NCBI RefSeq assembly: GCF_018847975.1
Contig: NZ_CP072597.1
Span: 5,247,001-5,311,000 of the forward strand
Length of the DNA stretch: 64,000 nucleotides
From: Lysobacter sp. K5869
GTDB taxonomy: Bacteria; Pseudomonadota; Gammaproteobacteria; Xanthomonadales; Xanthomonadaceae
Direction: 5' to 3'
The notes below the pieces were generated by a model. That model saw only the letters and a program-made list of their open reading frames with translations, was not told the origin of the DNA and made no database searches. Made by a program: the position numbers and the translations under genes. Of the stretch, positions 1 through 10,163 are shown one piece after another; positions within the stretch are counted from its first letter, which is position 1; each line of letters opens with the position of its first letter.

Positions 1-231
1 GGCCAGCACCTTCAAGCCCTCTTCCAGGCCCGGGCCGCGGAAGCTCGTCGCCGAGGTGCGGTTGGCCTTGTCGAAGCTGGACTTGAAGATGAAGGGGATG
101 CCCAGCGCCGAGGTGATTTCCTTGAGCTGGCCGGCGACATCGAGCTGCAACTGCATCGATTCGATCACGCAGGGGCCGGCGATCAGGAAAAACGGTCGGT
201 CCAGACCGACCTCAAAGCCGCAGAGTTTCAT
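1..231 (-). CDS. kdsA: 3-deoxy-8-phosphooctulonate synthase (KdsA), N-terminal part
   Basis: This is the first 77 codons of a gene that runs off the left edge. KdsA condenses phosphoenolpyruvate with arabinose 5-phosphate to make KDO 8-phosphate for lipopolysaccharide core synthesis in the cytoplasm. The visible N-terminus contains [12 protein letters not shown] and [13 protein letters not shown], both hallmark motifs of the KdsA barrel. The ATG lies behind an AGGAA ribosome site. It follows pyrG and a small membrane-protein gene on the same strand, the usual xanthomonad order before eno. Only the truncation by the window edge is unusual. Confidence 0.95.
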   Translation of the reverse strand, partial: MKLCGFEVGLDRPFFLIAGPCVIESMQLQLDVAGQLKEITSALGIPFIFKSSFDKANRTSATSFRGPGLEEGLKVLA

Positions 232-336
232 CGCTCGCTTCCTAAGTTCATGAGTGCGCGGTCGTGCCTGCGCGGGGACGTCTTCGTCTGACAGCCATGC
301 AATGGGCGCCGGCGGCGGCCGTTACAAGCGCGCGGC

Positions 337-3066
<2,730 letters not shown>

Positions 3067-3109
3067 GACGCACTCCTGTCGCGGCGCCCGGCGCCGCCGT
3101 GGGCGGAAA

Positions 3110-3829
3110 TCACTTCGACGGTTCGGTCACCGCCAGGATCGGCCCGAGCTTGCCGCGCCGGTCGGCGCGCTTCAACTCCGGCGCGTACAGCGACGACAGC
3201 GTGCCGTCGAGGTACAGCGCGTCGCGGCAGCCGAGTTCGTCGCGGAAATAGCGGGCGAATTCGTACAGGCTGACCTTGTCGTCGCTGATCGCCCAGATCA
3301 CTTCGTCGCCCTTCACGCCGATGCCGTTGCGCAGATGGCGCGAACGCGAGTCCGGGTCCAAGGCCGGATGCACGCGCCCGCCTTCGAGCAGCAGCGGGCC
3401 GGACTGCGTCGCCAACCGCGCGCCGCCGGCGAACTCGGGATAGCGCGCGGCTTCGATCACGCGCGGCTTGCCGTCGCGGTCGAGCAAGAACACGCCATTG
3501 GGCTTGAGGTAGAAATTGCCGGCGCCGTCGCGCAGGTTCAGCGGCGCCCGTTCGCGCCCGTCCGCGACGAACAGGCCGACCGGCGAATAATCCGGTTCGA
3601 ACATGCCGGCGTTCATCGCCAACCGCAGCCGCCGCCCGCGCGCTTGCAGCCACGCGTCCAGCGTTTTGAAACGATGGAACGCGCGGCCGCGCTCGTCGCC
3701 GAGGAACAGCGCCAACTGCTGTGTCCGCGTATCCACCCGCAGCACCGTGTAGCGCGGCTCGCGCGCGGCCGCGGGCAGGCCGAGCAGCGAGGCCAGGGCG
3801 AGGCAGATCCAGGCGGCGGCACGGCGCAT
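3110..3829 (-). CDS. Phosphodiester glycosidase family (DUF2233) exported protein
   Basis: 239 residues with a signal peptide (MRRAAAWICLALASLLGLPAAA), so probably periplasmic or secreted. The body resembles the phosphodiester glycosidase/DUF2233 family: AMNAGMFEPDYSPVGLFV, NFYLKPNGVFLLD, ATQSGPLLL, RNGIGVKG and the C-terminal DALYLDGTLSSLYAPE. Family members act on phosphodiester-linked sugars such as GlcNAc-1-phosphodiesters, and some sit in exopolysaccharide loci. The substrate here cannot be inferred from the neighbours. The ATG 9 codons inside the longest frame was chosen because GGAG precedes it and it opens the signal peptide. Confidence 0.85.
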   Translation of the reverse strand: MRRAAAWICLALASLLGLPAAAREPRYTVLRVDTRTQQLALFLGDERGRAFHRFKTLDAWLQARGRRLRLAMNAGMFEPDYSPVGLFVADGRERAPLNLRDGAGNFYLKPNGVFLLDRDGKPRVIEAARYPEFAGGARLATQSGPLLLEGGRVHPALDPDSRSRHLRNGIGVKGDEVIWAISDDKVSLYEFARYFRDELGCRDALYLDGTLSSLYAPELKRADRRGKLGPILAVTEPSK

Positions 3830-3881
3830 CGCGATCTCCGCGGAAACAGCCGTCATCCTAGCCGCAGCGCCGGCCGCAACG

Positions 3882-3908
3882 AAAACGCCCCGGCACGGGC
3901 CGGGGCGT
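3882..3908 (-). terminator. Rho-independent terminator
   Basis: On the minus strand a GCCCCGGC / GCCGGGGC stem with a 4-nt loop is followed by GTTTTCG. It lies about 40 bp past the stop of the small Lys/Glu-rich protein gene and is read out of that gene. Confidence 0.8.
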
Positions 3909-3949
3909 GGAATCGCGAAAGCTGGAGCGCGGCGTTCGGAGCGGCGGCG

Positions 3950-4177
3950 TTACTTGTTGCCCTCTTCCTCCGGCTCGACGCCGCGGTCGCCGGACTTCTG
4001 CCGCTTCTCGGCGTCGGCCTTCTTCTTGGCCTCGGCCTTCTTCGCGTCTTCGGCCTTCTTGGCCTCCTCGGCCTTCTTGTCGGCCTGCGGATCCTGCTGA
4101 GCGAACGCGCTCGGCGCGATCAGCACGGCCAGGGCCGCGGCGACGGCGGCGGGGAGCAGCAGCTTGCGGATCTTCAT
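3950..4177 (-). CDS. Small exported Lys/Ala/Glu-rich protein
   Basis: 75 residues. The N-terminal signal peptide ends in APSAFAQ. The mature part is almost entirely Lys, Ala and Glu in repeating AEEAKKAEDAKKAEAKKK units, followed by an acidic tail (EPEEEGNK). This predicts a long, highly charged single helix. No enzyme motif is present. A perfect GGAGG ribosome site lies 7 bp before the ATG and a terminator follows, so this is a real monocistronic gene. A periplasmic or envelope role is inferred only from the signal peptide. Confidence 0.8.
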   Translation of the reverse strand: MKIRKLLLPAAVAAALAVLIAPSAFAQQDPQADKKAEEAKKAEDAKKAEAKKKADAEKRQKSGDRGVEPEEEGNK

Positions 4178-4394
4178 GGCATACCTCCAAAAAGTGGAAT
4201 GACCGGAACCGGAGCGGGCGCCCGGTCCGCGGGCGGGCCGGGGCGTCCGTGCCGCGACGCCGCGAACCCTAGCCCCGGCCGCCTCGCCAGGGGCTGAACG
4301 ACCGGCCGCGCGGGTCGCACGGGAGCGGTAGACGGTACACGGGATGGGGGCGACAGGCCGGTTTTTCAATCGCGGCGGACCGTCGGCGGCGCGC

Positions 4395-4805
4395 TCAGTA
4401 GCGCCCGCCGAACATCTCGGTGACCGCCTGCATCGCCCGGCGCCAACGCGCCAGCAACGCGTCGTCGGCCTGATCGTCGAACTCGCGCACCGCGGTCAGC
4501 AGGCTGTCGATCCAATACGGATACAGCTCCGGCCGCACCGGCGTGCGCCCGGCGCGCGCGTGCACGTCGGCCATCTGCTCGCTGGTGCGCTTCACCACCG
4601 CGCTGCCGGCCGCGTAGAAGATCGCCACGCTGATGCCGCGGCGCAGGGCCAGCCGCTGCTTCTGGAAATCGGTGCGCGCGAACATCGGCGCCACGTCGGG
4701 ATGGCTGGCCATGAAGATTTCGTAGAAGCGTTCGATGAAGCCCTTGCGGATGAGGCAGCGGCCGTAGCTCTGCTGCAGGTCGTAGTACTGGTCCTGGGCG
4801 GACAC
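4395..4805 (-). CDS. Single-domain globin
   Basis: 136 residues, starting with GTG placed 6 bp after AGGAGGG. The sequence follows a globin pattern: IERFYEIFMASHPDVAPMF (B/C helices with the CD-corner Phe at about 42), FQKQRLALRRGISVAIFYAA (E helix region), and a likely proximal His at residue 82 in ADVHARAG. It would bind heme and handle O2 or NO in the cytoplasm. There is no reductase domain, so it is not a flavohemoglobin. It is a lone gene between the exported helix protein and parE. Ligand and partner are unknown. Confidence 0.8.
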   Translation of the reverse strand: MSAQDQYYDLQQSYGRCLIRKGFIERFYEIFMASHPDVAPMFARTDFQKQRLALRRGISVAIFYAAGSAVVKRTSEQMADVHARAGRTPVRPELYPYWIDSLLTAVREFDDQADDALLARWRRAMQAVTEMFGGRY

Positions 4806-5226
4806 GGAGCCCTCCTGTGGCGTGGGGTGGGAATGAAGAATCGAAAACGCCGGGGAGGATGGCAGTGCGGATCGGGGCGCGGCTTGCGCCAGATCAATCC
4901 GGCGGCGTGGCGCGGGCCGCGCTTGCCGACGGTCGCGGCGGCGGCCGCAGGCGCGTCGTGCCGCGCGTCGCAACCGGCGAGACGGCGGCGGGCGTGAATG
5001 TCGGCCGGTTCGCGGCGGGCCCGGGCGCGGCGCCGCGGTTCGGCCCCGCGCGGCTTGACCCGGCCGCCCCCGGTCGCCATGCTCGCTGCGCCCCGCGCCC
5101 GGTCGGCCTGCACCGCGCCCACCGATGCGCCGCCGTCACCCGCCGATGGCAAGATGGCCGCCGTCGCCGCCCCGCTGGCGCGCATGCGCCGCCCGGACGC
5201 CACTCCTTACTACTGATGCAGGTTTC
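4806..5226. other. Intergenic region between divergent globin and parE genes
   Basis: About 420 bp with no supported gene, repeat or RNA. It must hold the promoters of the globin gene (minus) and parE (plus), but no clear -35/-10 pair stands out. Long frames here have no family resemblance and are composition artefacts. Confidence 0.5.
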
Positions 5227-7146
5227 ATGAGCAGTCGCTACAACGCCGCAGACATCGAAGTCCTCTCCGGCCTGGACCCGGTCAAGCGCCGGCCCGGCAT
5301 GTACACCGACACCGCGCGGCCGAACCATCTGGCCCAGGAAGTCATCGACAACGCGGTCGACGAAGCCCTGGCCGGCCATGCCCGCAGCATCGAGGTCACC
5401 CTCTACGCCGACGGCAGTTGCGAGGTCGGCGACGACGGCCGCGGCATGCCGGTGGACATCCACCCGGAAGAGAAGGTGCCCGGCGTCGAGCTGATCCTGA
5501 CCCGCCTGCACGCCGGCGGTAAGTTCAGCAACAAGAACTACACCTTCTCCGGCGGCCTGCACGGCGTCGGCGTGAGCGTGGTCAACGCGCTGTCCAAGCA
5601 CGTCGACGTCTACATCAAGCGCGAAGGCAACGAATACCGCATGGCCTTCAAGGACGGCGACCGCGCCAGTCCGCTGGAGATCGTCGGCAGCGTCGGCAAG
5701 AAGAACACCGGCACCCGCGTGCGCTTCTGGCCCGACCCGAAGTATTTCGACACCCCGAAGTTCAGCCTGCGCGCGATCAAGCACGTGCTGCGCGCCAAGG
5801 CGGTGCTGTGCCCGGGCCTCAACGTCAAGCTGTTCGACGAGGCCACCGGCGAGCGTCTGGAGTGGTACTACGAAGACGGCCTGCGCGATTACCTCTCGGG
5901 CGAACTGCGCGAAGGCCAGCCGCAGCGCGAGTTGCTGCCGCCGGACCTGTTCGTCGGCCAGCTCAAGAAAGACACCGAAGTGGTCGACTGGGCGGTGGCC
6001 TGGGCGCCGGACGGCGAGTTGACTCAAGAGAGCTACGTCAACCTGATTCCGACCGCGCAGCATGGCACCCACGTCAACGGCCTGCGCACCGGCTTCACCG
6101 ACGCGCTGCGCGAGTTCTGCGACTTCCGCAACCTGCTGCCGCGCGGCGTCAAGCTGGCGCCGGAAGACGTGTGGGACCGGGTCGCCTTCGTGCTCAGCAT
6201 CAAGATGACCGACCCGCAGTTCAGCGGCCAGACCAAGGAGCGCTTGTCCTCGCGTCAGGCCGCCGGCTTCGTCGAGGGTGCCGCGCACGACGCGTTCTCG
6301 CTGTGGCTCAACCAGCACACCGAACTGGGCGAGAAGATCGCGCAGCTGGCGATCGAACGCGCCAGCGCGCGGCTCAAGACCGAAAAGCAGATCGTCCGCA
6401 AGAAGATCACCCAAGGCCCGGCCCTGCCCGGCAAGCTCGCCGACTGCACCTCGCAGGACCTCTCGCGCACCGAGCTGTTCCTGGTGGAAGGCGACTCGGC
6501 CGGCGGCAGCGCGCGGCAAGCGCGCGACAAGGACTTCCAGGCGATCCTGCCGCTGCGCGGCAAGATCCTCAACACCTGGGAAGTCGCCTCCGGCAGCGTG
6601 CTCGGCTCGCAGGAAGTGCACGACTTGGCGGTGGCTATCGGTTGCGACCCGGGCAAGGAAGACATCAGCGGCCTGCGCTACGGCAAGATCGTGATCCTCG
6701 CCGACGCCGACTCCGACGGCCTGCACATCGCCACCTTGCTCAGCGCGCTGTTCCTGCGCCACTTCCCCTCGCTGGTCGCGGCCGGCCACATCTTCGTGGC
6801 GATGCCGCCGCTGTTCCGCGTCGACGTGGGCAAGCAGGTGTTCTACGCGCTCGACGAAGAGGAAAAGCGCATCCTGCTGGAGAAGATCGAGCGCGAGAAG
6901 GGCGACCGCAAGAAGGGCCTGAGCGGCGCGATCAACGTCACCCGCTTCAAGGGCCTGGGCGAGATGAACGCCTCGCAGTTGCGCGAATCGACCATCCACC
7001 CCGACACCCGCCGCCTGGTCCAGCTCACCGTCGACGACAATGCCCAGACCGTGTCGCTGATGGACATGCTGCTGGCGAAGAAGCGCGCCAGCGACCGCAA
7101 GACGTGGCTGGAAACCAAGGGCGATCTGGCGACGCTGGAAGTCTGA
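5227..7146 (+). CDS. parE: DNA topoisomerase IV subunit B
   Basis: 639 residues. The ATPase subunit of topoisomerase IV, working with ParC to decatenate chromosomes. The GHKL ATPase domain begins at residue 1 with VLSGLDPVKRRPGMY, NAVDEAL, DDGRGMP and a GGLHGVG loop. The Toprim region has LVEGDSAGGSARQARD, GKILNTWEV and ADADSDGLHI. The GSVLGSQEVHDLAVAIG segment and the length fit ParE rather than GyrB. The ATG at 5227 gives the canonical start (SSRYNAADIEVLSG). It is monocistronic, with no partner gene adjacent. Confidence 0.96.
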   Translation: MSSRYNAADIEVLSGLDPVKRRPGMYTDTARPNHLAQEVIDNAVDEALAGHARSIEVTLYADGSCEVGDDGRGMPVDIHPEEKVPGVELILTRLHAGGKFSNKNYTFSGGLHGVGVSVVNALSKHVDVYIKREGNEYRMAFKDGDRASPLEIVGSVGKKNTGTRVRFWPDPKYFDTPKFSLRAIKHVLRAKAVLCPGLNVKLFDEATGERLEWYYEDGLRDYLSGELREGQPQRELLPPDLFVGQLKKDTEVVDWAVAWAPDGELTQESYVNLIPTAQHGTHVNGLRTGFTDALREFCDFRNLLPRGVKLAPEDVWDRVAFVLSIKMTDPQFSGQTKERLSSRQAAGFVEGAAHDAFSLWLNQHTELGEKIAQLAIERASARLKTEKQIVRKKITQGPALPGKLADCTSQDLSRTELFLVEGDSAGGSARQARDKDFQAILPLRGKILNTWEVASGSVLGSQEVHDLAVAIGCDPGKEDISGLRYGKIVILADADSDGLHIATLLSALFLRHFPSLVAAGHIFVAMPPLFRVDVGKQVFYALDEEEKRILLEKIEREKGDRKKGLSGAINVTRFKGLGEMNASQLRESTIHPDTRRLVQLTVDDNAQTVSLMDMLLAKKRASDRKTWLETKGDLATLEV

Positions 7147-7512
7147 GCCACACGCGCCCGGCTTCGCCCGCGCGCTCGCCGTTGCGGCGCGCGCTGCGCC
7201 GGCAGGGATTCCCCGAACGCCGCGGCCCGTCCGCGGCGTTCGCCGTTTCGCGGCGCGCGCACGCATCGCGCAGCGGCGAGCGCTAAACTTCACGCGACGC
7301 GCCCGCGGCCGTTTTTCCGCGGCGAAAGCGTTACCCCTTGGCAAGCCACCGCGCCGCGCGCCGCCCACCGGGCCGTCACGCGGCGCTGCCGGGCGATGCG
7401 GCATCGTGCGCGCATCGATACCGGCCGGAGATCGATATGAAAGGACGCAATCCCACCGCCCCGCGCGTTCTGCGCGGACGCCCCGACACCGCCGACCGCG
7501 CAGGCCGCCGCT
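7147..7512. other. Intergenic region after parE
   Basis: About 366 bp of very high GC. A 61-codon frame at 7338-7523 has no hydrophobic, motif or ribosome-site support. I see no terminator, RNA or repeat here. Confidence 0.45.
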
Positions 7513-7878
7513 ATGGCCGTTGACCGTCGCGCGGGTTACGGCCTCTCTCCTCCCGGCGCCGACATCGCCGACGACGCGCCCGGCGGCGGCCGCCTGTTCG
7601 GCGCGCTGGCGTGGTTCGCGCTGCTGCTCGGCCCCGCGCTGGCGTGGCTGATCGTGTTCGGCCTCACCCCCGACAGCCAGTGCGGCACCTGGAGCCTGCA
7701 CTGCACCGGCAAGGCGATCCTCTACAGCGCCGCGAGCTGGCTGTTCGGCAGCCTGCTCGCCATCGTCGCGCTGTTCCGCAGCGAACGCCGGACCGTGGCG
7801 GTGCCGGCGCTGGTGTTGAACCTGATCCCGCTGCTCGGACTGCTGGCCGCGTACATGTTCCTGGCCGAGCGGACCTGA
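7513..7878 (+). CDS. Predicted three-helix membrane protein
   Basis: 121 residues, not recognised as a named family. After a 28-residue polar, Gly/Asp-rich N-terminus there are three hydrophobic segments at about 29-52, 74-90 and 97-118. Two cysteines in the short loop (SQCGTWSLHCTG) could form a disulfide on the outer face. The start is uncertain because no strong ribosome site is visible. No operon partner is evident; the next gene begins 94 bp later on the same strand. Confidence 0.6.
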   Translation: MAVDRRAGYGLSPPGADIADDAPGGGRLFGALAWFALLLGPALAWLIVFGLTPDSQCGTWSLHCTGKAILYSAASWLFGSLLAIVALFRSERRTVAVPALVLNLIPLLGLLAAYMFLAERT

Positions 7879-7972
7879 GCCGGTTCGCGCCGGAGATCGC
7901 GCGGGGCGGCCGAATCCGCGCGTCGGACCGCGTCCGCGGGTAAGCTGCGCGCACCGTCCACGGAAGCGCGCC

Positions 7973-8551
7973 ATGGCCCAGCCGTCCGTCAAGAATGGAT
8001 TCGCGATCGCGCGGCGCGAACTGCCGCAGACGCAGAGCGCGCTGTACCGCAAGATCCGCGCGCTGGAAGCCGCCGGCACCGCCCTGCCCAAGGCCTTGAT
8101 CGCGGAAAAACGCCGGCTCGAACGCGCCGCCGACGAAGCCACCGTGCGCATCGCCCTGCGCTATCGCGGCGAGACCTTCGCCGAGTCGGGAATCGAAAGC
8201 GGCGCGGGCGCCGTGCAGATGAACAAATTCGTCGCCGCACTGATGCAATCGGCGCCGCGCATGGACGCGGCGCTCCTACTGGAGAACGCCGAGACCGCGC
8301 TGGCCCGCGGCAAGTCCGCCGACGCGGCGCTGTACAAAGACGCGCAGGTGCGCGTGCGCCTCAAACTGGTGATCGACGCGAAGCAGCGGACCCATGCGCG
8401 GCTGATCGTCGAGTCGATGAAGAAGTCGGTGCGCGGGTCGATGAGTTCGGAGGCGACGACCGACCTCAAGCTCGCGCGCAAGTGGATCGCTCGCGCGGTC
8501 GCGTTGCTGCAGAAGGCGGCGGAGCGATATGCGCTGGAGAACGAAAGCTAG
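7973..8551 (+). CDS. Hypothetical helical protein, 192 residues
   Basis: Not recognised. The protein is rich in Ala, Arg, Lys and Leu, with no signal peptide or membrane segment, and is predicted to be almost all helical (for example LYRKIRALEAAGTALPKALIAEKRRLERAADEA). The ATG at 7973 starts MAQPSVKNGFAIARREL. Codon use matches the high-GC neighbours on the left and contrasts with the lower-GC DNA after 8552. It could be a coiled or DNA-associated cytoplasmic protein, but nothing decides this. Confidence 0.6.
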   Translation: MAQPSVKNGFAIARRELPQTQSALYRKIRALEAAGTALPKALIAEKRRLERAADEATVRIALRYRGETFAESGIESGAGAVQMNKFVAALMQSAPRMDAALLLENAETALARGKSADAALYKDAQVRVRLKLVIDAKQRTHARLIVESMKKSVRGSMSSEATTDLKLARKWIARAVALLQKAAERYALENES

Positions 8552-8925
8552 CCGCGGCGCACAAGAAACCCATCTTCAGCACAACGTTCCTGTTCGTCTC
8601 CGCATCGCGAATCGTCGTCAAGGCCGCTTCCTCTCATAGCAACCGCGACCACACGCTCCTTCCGCAAGGAGCGCCTTCGCTCGAACCTTCGCGCTCTTTC
8701 GCGCCGGTCTGTCGAGGCGCCAACTCGGTCTGTTTGTTGTTCGGCCGGGCACTCGCGCGCGATGTCGATCATGACCGTTGTCGCATTACCGGCGATCCAC
8801 TGAAGAACCTGTGCCGCCAGCGCACAGCCAATGCATCCAATCGCAAATCGGCGCGTTGACACGATTTCGCGAGCTTGCCTATAAACGACTTACCGACCAC
8901 CCATCCGGTCGCGGGAAGTCCCACC
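8552..8925. other. Lower-GC gap before the effector locus
   Basis: About 370 bp with noticeably lower GC than the surroundings and no confident gene. A 104-codon minus-strand frame (8548-8862, GTG start) opens with a short hydrophobic stretch (FAIGCIGCALAAQVL) but turns into Arg-rich low-complexity sequence; I treat it as unlikely or decayed. A perfect hairpin, GCTCCTT-CCGC-AAGGAGC, lies at about 8655-8672. The promoter of the lipoprotein/effector pair should be here. Confidence 0.45.
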
Positions 8926-9303
8926 ATGCGCGCGATGCGAGCGTTCAGCCTTCTCGTTGCTGCTCTTCCACTTGCCGCTTGCGCGGGAGACCGCATGAAA
9001 CCGCATTACTCCGAAGCGTCGGTGCAGCCGATTTCGGCGAGCGTTCTGGCAGACGGGCAATTGAGCCTCATCTATCGCGTCCCACTGGAAAGCATGTTCT
9101 TTTCCCCGGGCGTGGACTACCAAACGCAGGCCGGAACGCTGCGAGTGGTGATCGGAAGATGCCGAATCCGTACCGACTGCGCCGTCATGGCCGAACACGT
9201 TCGCCCGCTCACCGCCGATGGGATGGCGGAAGTGCGCCTGCCCTATCGCGGCGAGAAGGTGGTCGTCGTACATGCCGATAGAGAACAACTCTTGACGATG
9301 TAG
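8926..9303 (+). CDS. Small lipoprotein, candidate T4SS effector immunity protein (X-Tfi type)
   Basis: 125 residues. The ATG at 8926 gives a lipoprotein signal (MRAMRAFSLLVAALPLAAC) with lipobox LAAC at about residue 19, so the mature protein should sit in the periplasm on a membrane. The mature part is a small soluble domain rich in beta segments, with two further Cys (GRCRIRTDC). It ends 11 bp before the downstream gene, which carries a VirD4-recruiting domain. In xanthomonads such lipoproteins directly upstream of X-Tfe genes neutralise the cognate toxin in the periplasm. The immunity role is inferred from gene order and localisation, not from sequence similarity. Confidence 0.7.
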   Translation: MRAMRAFSLLVAALPLAACAGDRMKPHYSEASVQPISASVLADGQLSLIYRVPLESMFFSPGVDYQTQAGTLRVVIGRCRIRTDCAVMAEHVRPLTADGMAEVRLPYRGEKVVVVHADREQLLTM

Positions 9304-9314
9304 GAGGTTGCGTC

Positions 9315-10154
9315 ATGGACGACAAGGCCGTGTTGGGGATCCACAGTTGGGTGGACCCAAACACCGAGGGCAGTTTCGACCAATTCGTAGACGGGCACGC
9401 CTGGATATCGGTCGCCCGCGACGGCCGCACGGAGTACTACGGGCTTTGGCCCGACGATCACGGCATGATCGAGCGCAGAGGGCTCAGCAACGGCGCGGGC
9501 TCCGACATACGCACAGGCCTGGAGGCCGGACGCCAAGCCACTCAGAGCCGTTATTACGACTTGACCGCCGAACAGGTCGCGGCGTTGGAAAGCGAGCTGA
9601 AACAAAACGTCGCTTGGGGCTATACCTACACCTGCGCCTCTTGGGCCAGCGACGTCGCCAGCCGCGTCACCGGCGAAAGCATCGACGCCACCGAATACGG
9701 CGTTTTCGAGACGCCGCGAGAGTTGATCGGGAGCCTGAAAGAGCTCGAGCGCGCGCATCCCACCGCGCCGGGGAAACCGATCGAACCCGGCCAAATACCG
9801 AAAGCCGGGTCGAGCTCTTGGAGCGGCGAAGAACCACTGCTCGATCAAGTCGGGCACCCCTACCATGCGCTCTATACGCGCATCCGAGACCAACTCCCCG
9901 AGAAAATCAGCGACGATCAAGTCGCTTATGCCGTTCTGGCCGCGAAAAACGCGGGCATCGACCGAATCGAAAAATTCGATCGCGCAGTGCTTCACGACGG
10001 ACAAATTTTTATCGTTGGAAAGACGCCCGGTTATCTAGCGAAAGTCGACCTGAGCGAACCCGCGCCGCCCTTGGAGCGGGTCAGCGGAGCGCTGACCCAG
10101 GAACGAGCGATAGACCCGCCCAGCCCCACCCAATCGCCCGGCATCACGCGCTGA
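9315..10154 (+). CDS. Candidate type IV secretion antibacterial effector with XVIPCD-like C-terminus
   Basis: 279 residues with two parts. Residues about 1-145 form a putative enzyme domain with DGHAWISV (His28), YYGLWPDDHG and YTYTCASWASDV (Cys107). The His-before-Cys order is like circularly permuted papain/NlpC-P60 folds, so a peptidoglycan amidase/peptidase or acyl hydrolase is plausible. Residues about 175-260 match the layout of the Xanthomonas VirD4-interacting domain: GHPYHALYTRIRDQL, then ISDDQVAYAVLAAKNAG, IDRIEKFDRAVLHDG, QIFIVGKTPGYLAKVDL. A Pro/Ser/Gln tail follows. No signal peptide is present, as expected for a T4SS cargo. The upstream lipoprotein is the likely immunity partner. 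No T4SS genes lie in the window. Lower GC than the neighbours fits horizontal spread. Confidence 0.75.
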   Translation: MDDKAVLGIHSWVDPNTEGSFDQFVDGHAWISVARDGRTEYYGLWPDDHGMIERRGLSNGAGSDIRTGLEAGRQATQSRYYDLTAEQVAALESELKQNVAWGYTYTCASWASDVASRVTGESIDATEYGVFETPRELIGSLKELERAHPTAPGKPIEPGQIPKAGSSSWSGEEPLLDQVGHPYHALYTRIRDQLPEKISDDQVAYAVLAAKNAGIDRIEKFDRAVLHDGQIFIVGKTPGYLAKVDLSEPAPPLERVSGALTQERAIDPPSPTQSPGITR

Positions 10155-10163
10155 GCCGTCGAC

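Noticed and set aside
7338..7523. A 61-codon gene upstream of the three-helix membrane protein
   Set aside because: No motif, no hydrophobic pattern and overlap with the start of the better-supported downstream gene.
4894..8151. A 1085-codon minus-strand frame over parE
   Set aside because: It is antisense to parE with no domain resemblance. The parE frame carries every expected motif.
8548..8862. A 104-residue minus-strand protein with a hydrophobic start
   Set aside because: It has a short hydrophobic stretch but no ribosome site, an Arg-rich remainder and overlap with a hairpin. Kept only as a note in the gap description.
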